Positions 1 to 7,479 of a stretch of DNA of 12,527 nt are shown here, piece by piece. The stretch spans positions 1-12,527 of the forward strand of contig CAMLEX010000058.1 of NCBI GenBank assembly GCA_946479055.1, read 5' to 3'. Origin of the DNA: an uncultured Bacteroidota bacterium (GTDB taxonomy: Bacteria > Bacteroidota > Bacteroidia > Chitinophagales > Chitinophagaceae). The translations under genes were made by a program, and so were the position numbers. How positions within the stretch are numbered: the first letter of the stretch is position 1; every line of letters begins with the position of its first letter. A model generated the notes under the pieces. It ran no database searches. It worked only from the letters and a program-made list of their open reading frames with translations, and was not told the DNA's origin.

Positions 1-104
1 GACAGGTTTTGCAACATTTCGCCCAACGATGCATTTTTACCTCCCACCCGATCAATATCATGGATACCGACTTCATTAAGCTGAAGAGTATAAACATTAT
101 TCAT
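1..104 (-). CDS. ppsA: Phosphoenolpyruvate synthase, N-terminal fragment
   Basis: Only the first 34 codons are present; the rest lies beyond the left edge. Reading leftward from the ATG at 104, the peptide starts MNNVYTLQLNEVGIHDIDRV and continues with GGKNASLGEMLQNL. The VGGKNASLGEM stretch is the characteristic opening of the PEP/pyruvate-binding (PPDK N-terminal) domain of PEP synthase. The family converts pyruvate, ATP and water to PEP, AMP and phosphate in the cytoplasm, the entry step of gluconeogenesis from pyruvate or lactate. That fits the lactate/pyruvate-producing genes elsewhere in the window. A pyruvate phosphate dikinase or a stand-alone PEP-utilising enzyme is possible, but the short lead before VGGK favours PpsA. 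No clear ribosome binding site is seen. A 321-base gap separates it from the next upstream gene, so it probably has its own promoter. Confidence 0.75.
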   Translation of the reverse strand, partial: MNNVYTLQLNEVGIHDIDRVGGKNASLGEMLQNL

Positions 105-425
105 TTAAACTGAGTTAAATTAAAGATGATAGATTTTTATAAAAAACTGCCTTGAAAATATCTCATGAAAACTTTATTGCGATCATAAGGGCGTTTGTAG
201 CATCCGCCTTAGACTTGACGTAATAAATAAGGAATAGCAACCCATTGATGGCTGAGTATCTCCGGGCTGCCTCCAATCTAAACTAAACTAACATGGGCTA
301 TCTTTTTGCACCTGCATTTGCCGAAGCCACACTTTTTTTCCCTTACATAAAACTTAAAGGTTTGTAGAAACACCCCTCGCAGTCCCTTCTGCTCAAAGGG
401 ACGATTGATTGCTTGCTTCACATAT
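105..425. other. Intergenic stretch without a recognisable gene
   Basis: These 321 bases lie between ppsA and the ACT-domain gene. Minus-strand frames carry several stops and no family is recognisable on either strand. The stretch should hold the ppsA promoter and the 3' end of the upstream transcript, but I find no convincing Bacteroidota TAnnTTTG element in the right orientation. The only clear structure is the hairpin at 382-402. Confidence 0.5.
382..402 (-). terminator. Hairpin downstream of the ACT-domain gene
   Basis: A perfect 7-bp inverted repeat, GTCCCTT and AAGGGAC, surrounds a 7-base loop and lies 24 bases past the stop of the minus-strand ACT-domain gene. This position suits a terminator or an mRNA 3' end for the sulfatase/ACT transcript. 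No T-run follows directly, so intrinsic termination is uncertain. Confidence 0.3.
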
Positions 426-713
426 TCAATATTGTTTGATCCGTGTCCTTGCATTCATCCAATCGACCGCTTTCACATCGCTCATTTCTTCAAAATGCCT
501 GCCGATAAAAGCGATCTTATCTTTTTCGACGGCGCAATGGATAATAAGCCTGGCATCACCGCTCTCCAATACCTGCAAGTGTACCATATCTACTGCAAGG
601 CATTTTCTTGCCAGCAATTCACTGATTTTCCCGAGTGTTTGCATGGGTGATCTCACCCTCATAATGTAGGCGCAGGATCTTTTTGATGCTTCAGCAGTAA
701 TATCCTCAGTCAT
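426..713 (-). CDS. Small stand-alone ACT-domain-like protein
   Basis: A 95-residue protein without signal peptide or membrane segment. Residues about 14-85 have the alternating strand/helix pattern of an ACT domain: a beta strand (YIMRVRS), a helix (MQTLGKISELLARKC), a strand (VDMVHLQVLE), a strand ending in IIHCAVEK, a second helix (IAFIGRHFEEM), and a final strand (VKAVDWM). It resembles the small regulatory subunit of acetolactate synthase (IlvM/IlvN type), but no large-subunit gene is adjacent. ACT domains usually bind amino acids or other small ligands and control a partner enzyme; no partner can be named here. It starts 34 bases after the sulfatase stop on the same strand, so it may be co-transcribed with it. 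I judge it a real gene from its plausible domain pattern and operon-like spacing. Confidence 0.6.
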   Translation of the reverse strand: MTEDITAEASKRSCAYIMRVRSPMQTLGKISELLARKCLAVDMVHLQVLESGDARLIIHCAVEKDKIAFIGRHFEEMSDVKAVDWMNARTRIKQY

Positions 714-747
714 GGTTTAACAACTTATTCTTTTTCAGCAGCAAATT

Positions 748-2268
748 TTATTCGCTCGGCTTTTTGCGGATCTGATCTACTCTCTTTTTCAAAGCTTTTA
801 CTTTCTTCGGATATTTTACTGCGAGGTTGCTTTGTTCCTTATGATCATCCTCCAAATTGTATAATTGGGGGACTTCAGACAAACCACTCTCTACTTTTTT
901 ATTTTTGAGAAACTCAGGAGCCTTCCCTCCAGGTTCAATGTATTTCCACTTTCCCCGACGCAACGCAATTACAAAAGCTTCTTCAATCATTTGGTCACGT
1001 CCATGTTTCGATTGTCCAAGTAATGCTTTTAGTAAATTCCGGCTGTCTGGTGCAGCACCTTTATTAAGACTCCCTCCTACCAACTTAGTCAATGAAGCAA
1101 ATAAATCAACCTGACTGAATAAAGCGTCCGTTTTGGAGGGTGCAATTTTAGAAGGCCAGCAGGTGATCATCGGCACCCTTGTACCACCTTCGTAGATACT
1201 GTATTTTCCACCGCGATATGGACCGGCTGGCTTATGATTTCCCACCAGTTCTTCCGCCCCATCTTCATATCCATCATTTAACACAGGGCCATTATCACTG
1301 GTAAAAATGATTAATGTGTTTTTATCCAGCTTCAATTCTTCCAAAGCCTTTAAGATCTCACCTGTGACCCAGTCTACCTGAACGATAGCATCTCCGCGGG
1401 AGCCCATTTCACTTTTTCCTTTAAATCTTGAATTGGGCAGGCGTGGTACATGAATATCATGAAATGAATAATATAAAAAGAAAGGTTGCTCTTTATTTTC
1501 CTTTATAAAGGTTAGTGCCTTTTTGGTGAGGATGTCAGGAAATTCTTCATCAATCCACCTTGCTGATTTACCGCCGCTCATATAGCCTATCCTGCTAATA
1601 CCGTTAATAATGGTATTAGCATGTTCCCTATCAGCTTTCACCCTAAGCAGTTCAGGATGCTCCAGACCTGTTGCATCGTTGCCCACTTTTTTCGAATAGT
1701 TTACTTCTATAGGGTCTGTCTTGTCTGCTCTTACAACTCTTCCGTTTTCGACGTAAACAGTAGGGACTCTGTCGCCGGTTGCCGGTAGTAAAAAACTATA
1801 ATCAAAGCCTATCTCTTTAGCACCAGGCTTTATCTCTTCGTTCCAATTGACATTTCCATCTCCCAACCCTAAATGCCATTTGCCAACTACGGCTGTTTTA
1901 TAGCCGGCATCCTGGAGCATATCGGGAAGAGTCTGTGTACCAGGGTTGATCAATAATGGAGCGTCCCCCGGCAAAATTTTTGCCTGGTTACGAAATGCAT
2001 TCGTACCTGTTAACATTGAGAAACGTGAAGGTGTACACGTACATGCTGAAGAATGTGCATCTGTAAATTTTAACCCTGTTTGTGAAAGCTTATCGATATT
2101 AGGAGTCTTTACTCCTACAGCTCCATAGCATCCCACATCTCCATATCCTAAATCATCAACATACAGGATAATGATATTAGGCTTTTCAAGTTGTCGCTTT
2201 TGCGCAGCAGCACAGCAACAGAAAATAAGAAAAGGTAATACAAAAAAAAGGAAGATTTTCATATACAT
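748..2268 (-). CDS. Exported formylglycine-dependent sulfatase (arylsulfatase family S1)
   Basis: A 506-residue sulfatase expected to hydrolyse sulfate esters, probably on a polysaccharide, outside the cytoplasm. Residues 4-22 form a hydrophobic signal ending in CCCAAAQ; cleavage could be by signal peptidase I, or Cys17-19 could be lipidated. Metal-binding Asp38-Asp39 lie in YVDDLGYGD. The signature CTPSR at 78-82 makes Cys78 the residue converted to formylglycine. Further active-site matches are GKWHLG (Lys130, His132), SFHDIH (His270), FTSDNG (Asp325, Asn326) and a Lys near 346. Length is normal for the family. No sulfatase-maturing enzyme is in the window. ATG codons at 2268 and 2262 are both possible starts; the second gives MKIFLFF, an equally good signal peptide. 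It follows the glycoside-hydrolase-like gene by 59 bases, suggesting joint action on a sulfated glycan. The exact substrate cannot be read from sequence. Confidence 0.93.
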   Translation of the reverse strand: MYMKIFLFFVLPFLIFCCCAAAQKRQLEKPNIIILYVDDLGYGDVGCYGAVGVKTPNIDKLSQTGLKFTDAHSSACTCTPSRFSMLTGTNAFRNQAKILPGDAPLLINPGTQTLPDMLQDAGYKTAVVGKWHLGLGDGNVNWNEEIKPGAKEIGFDYSFLLPATGDRVPTVYVENGRVVRADKTDPIEVNYSKKVGNDATGLEHPELLRVKADREHANTIINGISRIGYMSGGKSARWIDEEFPDILTKKALTFIKENKEQPFFLYYSFHDIHVPRLPNSRFKGKSEMGSRGDAIVQVDWVTGEILKALEELKLDKNTLIIFTSDNGPVLNDGYEDGAEELVGNHKPAGPYRGGKYSIYEGGTRVPMITCWPSKIAPSKTDALFSQVDLFASLTKLVGGSLNKGAAPDSRNLLKALLGQSKHGRDQMIEEAFVIALRRGKWKYIEPGGKAPEFLKNKKVESGLSEVPQLYNLEDDHKEQSNLAVKYPKKVKALKKRVDQIRKKPSE

Positions 2269-2327
2269 ACATTACATTAGAAAAAAAATTGACATGAGCT
2301 GATCTTTTTCGTAGAACTTATATTCAT

Positions 2328-4655
2328 TCAAGGCTTGTACAATTCATATTGATTGGATATAAGATTATGAATGATAAGTGCCTGCCCGGGAATAGTTTTC
2401 TCTTTGTATATAAACGGGGTGGCTCCAAAATTCGCAATAACCTCAAGACTGTTGCCAAATTTAGTTCTCTGAACCAAGCGGTTCTTTGTAAGCCAATCAA
2501 ATTCTGTCATTTCTAATTTTACAGCCACTTCATGTGTTCTTGAAAAAACACTTACATGTTTAGTAATAATGTCCCTGAACTTATTCCAGTTTTCCTCATC
2601 GAGATGATACAAAGGAGGTACATTATATAAAATCTCTTTTAACTCTGTGCTATTAATTTCACCTGGTACCTTCAGGCTGCTCCATTCCCAATGATGAGAG
2701 GTTATAACAACATTGTTGTACACCAATTGGAAAAGAGGGACGTTAAACCGGTTGTCAAAATAAGTATATAAATATTTTTCTTTTATTGGCGCCTGCATGC
2801 CGTATCTTGTAGGAATGCCCCCGTTTTTTGAAAAGTACCCTCCTATATAATATTTCGACTCCTTGTTTTTTCTCATGTCCGGATCACTCCAGGCCACAAC
2901 CGGTGTTGTCATTCCATGACCATAGGCGATGGTGGCTGCAGCAAAATCATTTCCTACTTCAGAACCAATCACTAATTTATAGGTATCGCGAATCCATGCC
3001 ATTCTTTTAAGGCGGGCCTCCATATCCTCCTTTTGACTGGTCATTCTTTCCGGAGTGTAATCATCAAGACACTCTCCTGTAGCGTCACAATCTATAAACC
3101 AGGAATTAAACTCATGTTCACTGCTTCTAATAACATTTGCCATACGGTCCTTTACTACCGGCATTGATAACACAGGGTTTAGTTTTCTACCTGCCCCTAA
3201 AAATCCTCCGGCTGGTTTTCCATTTTTATTCAGAACAAATGCCCTTGTGTATAACGTTGTGTCTTCAAATTTTGCTGTAAGCCATCTTTCTTTACCGGGC
3301 TGATGCATGCTATGATAGGAATCATAGGGTCCTATTAAATATCCCTCCGTCTTAGCCTTCGCTACAAATTCAGGATGCATTTCGCCAGGCACCCAATCAT
3401 TTAATCCAAGCCAGGCTTTTTTTATGCCGGCGGCCTTCATTTCATCCAGCATGGAAAGAGGAGTCCCGCCCCAATCCTGTGCAGGTTTCGTAACATTCGG
3501 GTAGGCTGCTATGAACAAAAGTTTATTCAATCGGAAAAGTTCAGTATCATTCAAATTATCGATGCCTTCACTAACCAGTTTCAACGCATCATTACTTAAC
3601 TGTATATTTTCCCAGGCAGCAGGATTATAAAAATCTTTTCTTATCAATGCTTCACTAAACGCACGGGCTAACAAATTTTTATGATACTTTATTACAAATT
3701 CTTCTTTTTTAAATTCATTTAACTGATTAAGAAATTCCCTGCCCGCTTCCGCACCATTTGATGCATTAAAAAGAGTAAATATGTGCCGGGTTGGATTCAT
3801 GGAGCCGGTTGACAATTCTCTACTAATGTAGTCTTTAAGTAATTTCCACTTTGTTATATCGCTTGCTGCAATAAATTCAGTATTCCATACATAGACATGC
3901 GGGGCACCGTATAATTTTCGGACATTAGGATTGTCTTTAGCTTTTTCTTCCAGCGTTATTATTTTACTAGTTTCTTCTACATACTTTTTATAAGTTTTTG
4001 CAATAGCAACAGGATTGTTTTGGGTAAGGTAAATTCTGAACCCATATTGTTTATCCTTAACCGTTTCCGGAAAATCATGATTAAATTTTAGTGCCAATGT
4101 TCCATCATTGTTAAAAAATTCAAGCTCATTATTGAACATATTTTTAATGACATAAACTAAAGCCATATCATCAAAATTTGTTGCAAAAAACTGCATGGAT
4201 AATTCCTGCGACCCAGATAATGGACCATTACCTTCCATATGGTCTATCCATTTCGCGTCGTGTGCAGGAATATATTTTCCCTGGTGTAGCGGAATTGTGA
4301 ATGCATTTATCTTTCCGGCTACATTCGGCCAGAAGAATGCTGTTGGTTTGCTGGCTGATATGTTTACGTCAAGGTACCTGTCGTTTAGTTCCAGACTCAC
4401 ACTAATTCCTTTTTTTACCCAATTCCATGATGCATTTGTTGTGTTATATTCCAGATTACTTACGGTTTCCTTTTCTAAAGCTGTTGAAATATTATACCTG
4501 GCTCCGTTTGAACCGATATATGTGACAGCAAATGTTCCGGTGTTGATCTCCACTTTTTTATCACCGCTCACAAGATATATCAGATTTTCAGTCGCTTTTT
4601 TTGCACCACAACTTTGGCCTATGATTGATAATATGAATAGCAGAAAATTTTTCAT
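2328..4655 (-). CDS. Exported glycoside-hydrolase-like protein related to GH101/GH129
   Basis: A 775-residue protein with a short hydrophobic leader and a possible loose lipobox (GQSC, Cys16), so probably a periplasmic or surface lipoprotein. Residues about 25-230 look like a beta-rich N-terminal domain. The middle, about 385-620, has features of a TIM-barrel hydrolase: LLFIAAYPNVTKPAQDWGGT, a WLGLNDW strand, then WFIDCDATGECLDDY at 519-533 and IGSEVGNDF near 564. Asp522 or Asp524 and Glu566 are candidate catalytic residues; the 42-44 residue gap resembles my recollection of the nucleophile-to-acid/base distance in GH129. The end, after about 690, looks like a beta domain. The family assignment (GH101-related GHL proteins) rests on pattern recognition; the substrate, perhaps an alpha-linked galactosaminide or galactoside, is uncertain. 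It lies upstream of the sulfatase and divergent from the AraC gene. Confidence 0.6.
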   Translation of the reverse strand: MKNFLLFILSIIGQSCGAKKATENLIYLVSGDKKVEINTGTFAVTYIGSNGARYNISTALEKETVSNLEYNTTNASWNWVKKGISVSLELNDRYLDVNISASKPTAFFWPNVAGKINAFTIPLHQGKYIPAHDAKWIDHMEGNGPLSGSQELSMQFFATNFDDMALVYVIKNMFNNELEFFNNDGTLALKFNHDFPETVKDKQYGFRIYLTQNNPVAIAKTYKKYVEETSKIITLEEKAKDNPNVRKLYGAPHVYVWNTEFIAASDITKWKLLKDYISRELSTGSMNPTRHIFTLFNASNGAEAGREFLNQLNEFKKEEFVIKYHKNLLARAFSEALIRKDFYNPAAWENIQLSNDALKLVSEGIDNLNDTELFRLNKLLFIAAYPNVTKPAQDWGGTPLSMLDEMKAAGIKKAWLGLNDWVPGEMHPEFVAKAKTEGYLIGPYDSYHSMHQPGKERWLTAKFEDTTLYTRAFVLNKNGKPAGGFLGAGRKLNPVLSMPVVKDRMANVIRSSEHEFNSWFIDCDATGECLDDYTPERMTSQKEDMEARLKRMAWIRDTYKLVIGSEVGNDFAAATIAYGHGMTTPVVAWSDPDMRKNKESKYYIGGYFSKNGGIPTRYGMQAPIKEKYLYTYFDNRFNVPLFQLVYNNVVITSHHWEWSSLKVPGEINSTELKEILYNVPPLYHLDEENWNKFRDIITKHVSVFSRTHEVAVKLEMTEFDWLTKNRLVQRTKFGNSLEVIANFGATPFIYKEKTIPGQALIIHNLISNQYELYKP

Positions 4656-4852
4656 AGTTGATTGCTTAATGTAACAACCTGCTTAGAGTATGCTATATAT
4701 AATTGAAGGTTAGAAATAATAAAAGCCACACAAATTTCAAAAAGCCTCCTCAATGAAACTGCCAAAATATTTGCTACATTTGATACTATATTATCAATAA
4801 CAGGATCAATTCATCTCAAACTTGTTAATTTTGGTATATTTGCTAAGCCAAT
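4656..4852. promoter_or_regulatory. Divergent promoter region between hydrolase and araC-type genes
   Basis: These 197 AT-rich bases separate two divergently transcribed genes, so promoters for both should lie here, probably with an operator for the AraC protein. On the plus strand two sequences match the Bacteroidota -7 pattern TAnnTTTG: TACATTTG at 4775-4782 and TATATTTG at 4835-4842. Neither has a TTG at the expected -33 distance, and the second leaves almost no leader before the ATG at 4853, so the first is preferred weakly. No perfect counterpart is seen on the minus strand. Confidence 0.4.
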
Positions 4853-5716
4853 ATGATTCCTTTATACCGAAAAATAACCCACTCGCAGCTTACTTCTTTT
4901 TCTGCTGTTCTTGAGCACCCGCCCGAGTTTGACACTCCCTGGCATCACCATCCTGAATATGAACTTATATTAATTTTGGGCAGCACAGGGACACGTTTCA
5001 TGGGAGATAGTATTGCCGAATTTCGGGAGATAGAAATGATGTTGATTGGTCCCAATCTTCCTCATTTCTGGAAAGAAGATCCCTCCAATAAAAACGAAAA
5101 GGCTGAAGCGTATGTGATCCATTTCTCAGACGATTTTCTGGGAAAAGAATTTTTCAATATTCCCGAAGGCAAAAAAATAAAGCTTCTTTTAGAGAAATCA
5201 AGATTTGGATTAAAATTTCAAAAAGAATTAGAAAGCTTTTGTATAAAAAAAATTAAGGACTTATTTGAGAAAAAAGAATTTGACAGAGTATTAATTCTAT
5301 TAGATCTGTTAAATACGATAGCTGAATCCGGGGAATTTGAACAGCTATCCAGTCCGGGATTTGTAAATGCCTTTACGGAGAAAAATTCAGACAGGATTAA
5401 CAAGATTTTTGAATATTCTATTACCAATTTTAAAGAATCCATTGAGCTGGAAACGGTTGCGGGATTGATTTACATGAGTAAACCCTCTTTTTGCAGGTTC
5501 TTTAAAAAAAGCACGGGAAAGGCTTATTTTGATTTTCTAAAGGAACTCAGAATTGGTTATGCCTGTAAACTCCTGCAGGAAAGTAATATGACTATCATTC
5601 AGATTTGTTATGAATGTGGTTATGAAAACATATCAAATTTCAATCGCCAATTTAAAGAGGTGATACAAACAACGCCTTTTAAATACCGTCAAAATTTTCT
5701 TAATCAAGTTGCCTGA
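4853..5716 (+). CDS. AraC-family transcriptional regulator with cupin sensor domain
   Basis: A 287-residue cytoplasmic regulator. Residues about 10-95 form an AraC-type cupin ligand-binding domain, with WHHHPEYELILI at 30-41 and MLIGPNLPHFW at 63-73. The C-terminal 100 residues hold the paired helix-turn-helix unit: the first helix pair around IELETVAGLIYMSKPSFCRF (196-215), the second around TIIQICYECGYENISNFNRQ (247-266), followed by the usual TPFKYRQ. Such proteins normally activate sugar-use genes when a carbohydrate binds the cupin. It is divergent from the hydrolase/sulfatase genes, which are the most likely targets; the convergent genes to its right may also be controlled. Its stop lies 27 bases from the stop of the lipoprotein gene on the other strand, with no obvious terminator between them. 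Start choice is supported by family-like spacing to the HHHPEYE motif. Confidence 0.92.
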   Translation: MIPLYRKITHSQLTSFSAVLEHPPEFDTPWHHHPEYELILILGSTGTRFMGDSIAEFREIEMMLIGPNLPHFWKEDPSNKNEKAEAYVIHFSDDFLGKEFFNIPEGKKIKLLLEKSRFGLKFQKELESFCIKKIKDLFEKKEFDRVLILLDLLNTIAESGEFEQLSSPGFVNAFTEKNSDRINKIFEYSITNFKESIELETVAGLIYMSKPSFCRFFKKSTGKAYFDFLKELRIGYACKLLQESNMTIIQICYECGYENISNFNRQFKEVIQTTPFKYRQNFLNQVA

Positions 5717-5743
5717 TACAAAATCCAAAGCCAGTAGTCACGC

Positions 5744-6313
5744 CTATTTATCATTCATTCTTTTCCGCAGTTGCATTTCCTTTTCTGCACTCCAATAGGC
5801 ACAATCCAGTTGTAGAAACACAGATGTATAAGGTATCGTCCCGTTTGTTTTTAACACCAGTATCTTAAACAATTTTGCTGAAGCATCCAACCGGCCAAAT
5901 ACTGAATCGTGCAATAGGGTCTCCACAGGTTGAGAACCGAATAGTTTCTGCGACTCATTCGCAAAACTCTTTACGCCCTTGCTTTGCTCTTCAGTAATAA
6001 ATCCTAATTCTTTATCCCTGTAAATAATTGGTTTTACATGCCCTGACGCATCGACCTGCTGCAAAACATACTTTAACACGGGTAAAAGGTTTTCACCGGT
6101 GTTGATGTATTCCATACCCGCAGCATATTGAAAGGGAAAAGCTTTATCTGCAATGATGATCCAGTTGCGATGGCCAAGCAGTGGTAAGGTCACATCAAAT
6201 TGTTTTTTCCAATTTACAGAACCAGCAGCTTGCTGCGAAGAGGTTTTTAATGGTTGTTTACAGGAAGATACACTCAGCGTTATAAGGGTTGCTACGAAAA
6301 AAGTATTTCTCAT
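5744..6313 (-). CDS. Lipoprotein with RbsD/FucU-like (sugar mutarotase) domain
   Basis: A 189-residue protein starting with a lipoprotein signal (MRNTFFVATLITLSVSSC, Cys18), so probably anchored in the periplasm. Residues about 35-185 resemble the RbsD/FucU superfamily: LPLLGHRNWIIIADKAFP at 43-60 matches the GH...D.A.P opening of D-ribose pyranase and L-fucose mutarotase. His48 corresponds to the catalytic His and Asp56 to the conserved Asp. Known RbsD and FucU are cytoplasmic decamers of about 140 residues that interconvert sugar anomers; this form adds a signal and a linker. The inferred role is anomer conversion or sugar binding before import, in keeping with the symporter upstream. It is the last gene of the minus-strand cluster, 110 bases after the dehydrogenase, with a hairpin in the gap. 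Enzymatic activity is unproven; it might only bind sugar. Confidence 0.7.
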   Translation of the reverse strand: MRNTFFVATLITLSVSSCKQPLKTSSQQAAGSVNWKKQFDVTLPLLGHRNWIIIADKAFPFQYAAGMEYINTGENLLPVLKYVLQQVDASGHVKPIIYRDKELGFITEEQSKGVKSFANESQKLFGSQPVETLLHDSVFGRLDASAKLFKILVLKTNGTIPYTSVFLQLDCAYWSAEKEMQLRKRMNDK

Positions 6314-6342
6314 ATTCTTTCAGATTAGTGAATTATAATTAC

Positions 6343-6372
6343 AATGCCTGGTTAGTTTTTATGGCAGGCATT
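6343..6372 (-). terminator. Hairpin between dehydrogenase and RbsD-like genes
   Basis: A perfect 8-bp inverted repeat, AATGCCTG and CAGGCATT, encloses a 14-base loop in the 110-base gap. On the minus strand it is followed by GTAATTATAATT rather than a pure T-run. It could be a weak terminator, or a processing/stability site that lowers or separates expression of the downstream lipoprotein gene. Confidence 0.35.
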
Positions 6373-6423
6373 TTGCAAATTGAAGCTCCAATGTTATATC
6401 CGCAACGTAATAGACCTATTCGT

Positions 6424-7479
6424 TTAAGAGCATTCCCCAACAACCTCCATTAATAAAACAAATACAGATTGATAGTTTTTCCCTGTGGCATCACTCATTG
6501 CCATTTCACAGGTTTTTCCCGATGAATAATACCCGTCATATGATTTTTCATTTACTTCACAAGCTTCATCTTTTGTGGCACTTTGGGTAAGCAGAGGATA
6601 ATAAAATCCCCGGTCGCCTGCCATGCCGCAACAACCACTCAAAGCCGGTATATCAGATTTTTCGGCGCAGGCATTACCTATAGTTTGTAATTTTTGCAGC
6701 AGGTTCATTTTATATACAGTACAAACCGGGTGAAAAACAATATTCTTTTTTTTCGCTTTAATTTTTAAACGCGGTAATAAATAATCTACCGCAAAATCAA
6801 TGCTATCGATGAAATGCAGGTTTTTAAAATATGCCTTATTTATTTCCGTCAAATAGGGAAAAGATTGTTGCAGGGAATGTGTACAGGACGTAACATCAAC
6901 TAATACAGGTAATTTACCTTTTTGAGTCCAGCCCCATAACAGCTCGATGGTTTTATTAACGGTATACGTATATGCAGATGTAAAACCTTTAGATGAAAAA
7001 AGCTGGCCACAGCATACCCCTGTAGTGTTAGTAGCAATTAAAATATTCAATCCTGCTTTGTCGCATAGTTTTTTTATCGCTTTATCGATGGAAGAATTAT
7101 TCTTTTTGTCGGCACCCATCAGGCGGGTTATACATGACGGAAAATAAACTACATCCGCATTAATGATTTCATTTGGTGTAAGTTTAACCGGACCGGTCAA
7201 AGAGGATGGCCATAGGGGAAATCTGCGGAATACCTTTTTAGCTGTCACTGTCATATAAAACATGCCTCTACCACCCGTAACTTTGTTAATAGTATTTCCT
7301 GCATTTAAACCTGTTTTTATGATACGTTCAACGATGCCGAATTTCTTAGCTACCAACATCGCCGTTTTGTTGGCAAAAGGAGAATGATTTTCTCTTCTTA
7401 ACCGCTTTATAAGCTCCCCGGTATTGATAGATACAGGACAATCTGTGGCACACATGCCATCAACCGCACAGGTATCCAT
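6424..7479 (-). CDS. FAD/Fe-S 2-hydroxyacid dehydrogenase, C-terminal Fe-S half (frame-shifted part)
   Basis: This 351-residue reading frame is the C-terminal part of the dehydrogenase encoded just upstream. It begins inside the second 4Fe-4S motif (DTCAVDGMCATDCP, Cys4, Cys10, Cys14) and continues with two CCG (cysteine-rich, HdrD/GlpC-like) domains. The first has FPSCITR and later GVCCGQLFSSKGF; the second has HPVCTVYKM and SGCCGMAGDRGF. In relatives these regions take electrons from the flavin domain towards quinone or another acceptor. The frame stays open upstream of 7479 through HYRTLQKEFKFAG and LQRLKAGENIS back to about 7580, exactly what the family sequence should contain. The ATG at 7479 is therefore unlikely to be the natural start; joined to the N-terminal half, the gene runs 6424-9245 (about 940 residues). 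It could still be translated separately like a GlcF-type subunit, but then it would begin in the middle of a motif. Confidence 0.8.
   Translation of the reverse strand: MDTCAVDGMCATDCPVSINTGELIKRLRRENHSPFANKTAMLVAKKFGIVERIIKTGLNAGNTINKVTGGRGMFYMTVTAKKVFRRFPLWPSSLTGPVKLTPNEIINADVVYFPSCITRLMGADKKNNSSIDKAIKKLCDKAGLNILIATNTTGVCCGQLFSSKGFTSAYTYTVNKTIELLWGWTQKGKLPVLVDVTSCTHSLQQSFPYLTEINKAYFKNLHFIDSIDFAVDYLLPRLKIKAKKKNIVFHPVCTVYKMNLLQKLQTIGNACAEKSDIPALSGCCGMAGDRGFYYPLLTQSATKDEACEVNEKSYDGYYSSGKTCEMAMSDATGKNYQSVFVLLMEVVGECS

Noticed and set aside
105..425. Possible decayed gene or small RNA in the left gap
   Set aside because: Minus-strand frames contain several stops, no family is recognisable, and no promoter or conserved RNA fold was identified apart from one short hairpin.
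405..669. Two overlapping plus-strand frames opposite the ACT-domain gene
   Set aside because: They show no domain pattern, while the minus frame has a regular ACT-like arrangement and operon-like spacing.
4195..4674. Plus-strand open frame of 159 codons
   Set aside because: It lies entirely opposite the N-terminal part of the hydrolase-like gene, which has a signal peptide and a coherent protein sequence; the plus frame has no recognisable domain.
4835..4842. TATATTTG as the promoter of the AraC gene
   Set aside because: It matches the -7 pattern, but it leaves almost no leader before the ATG at 4853 and has no TTG at the -33 position.
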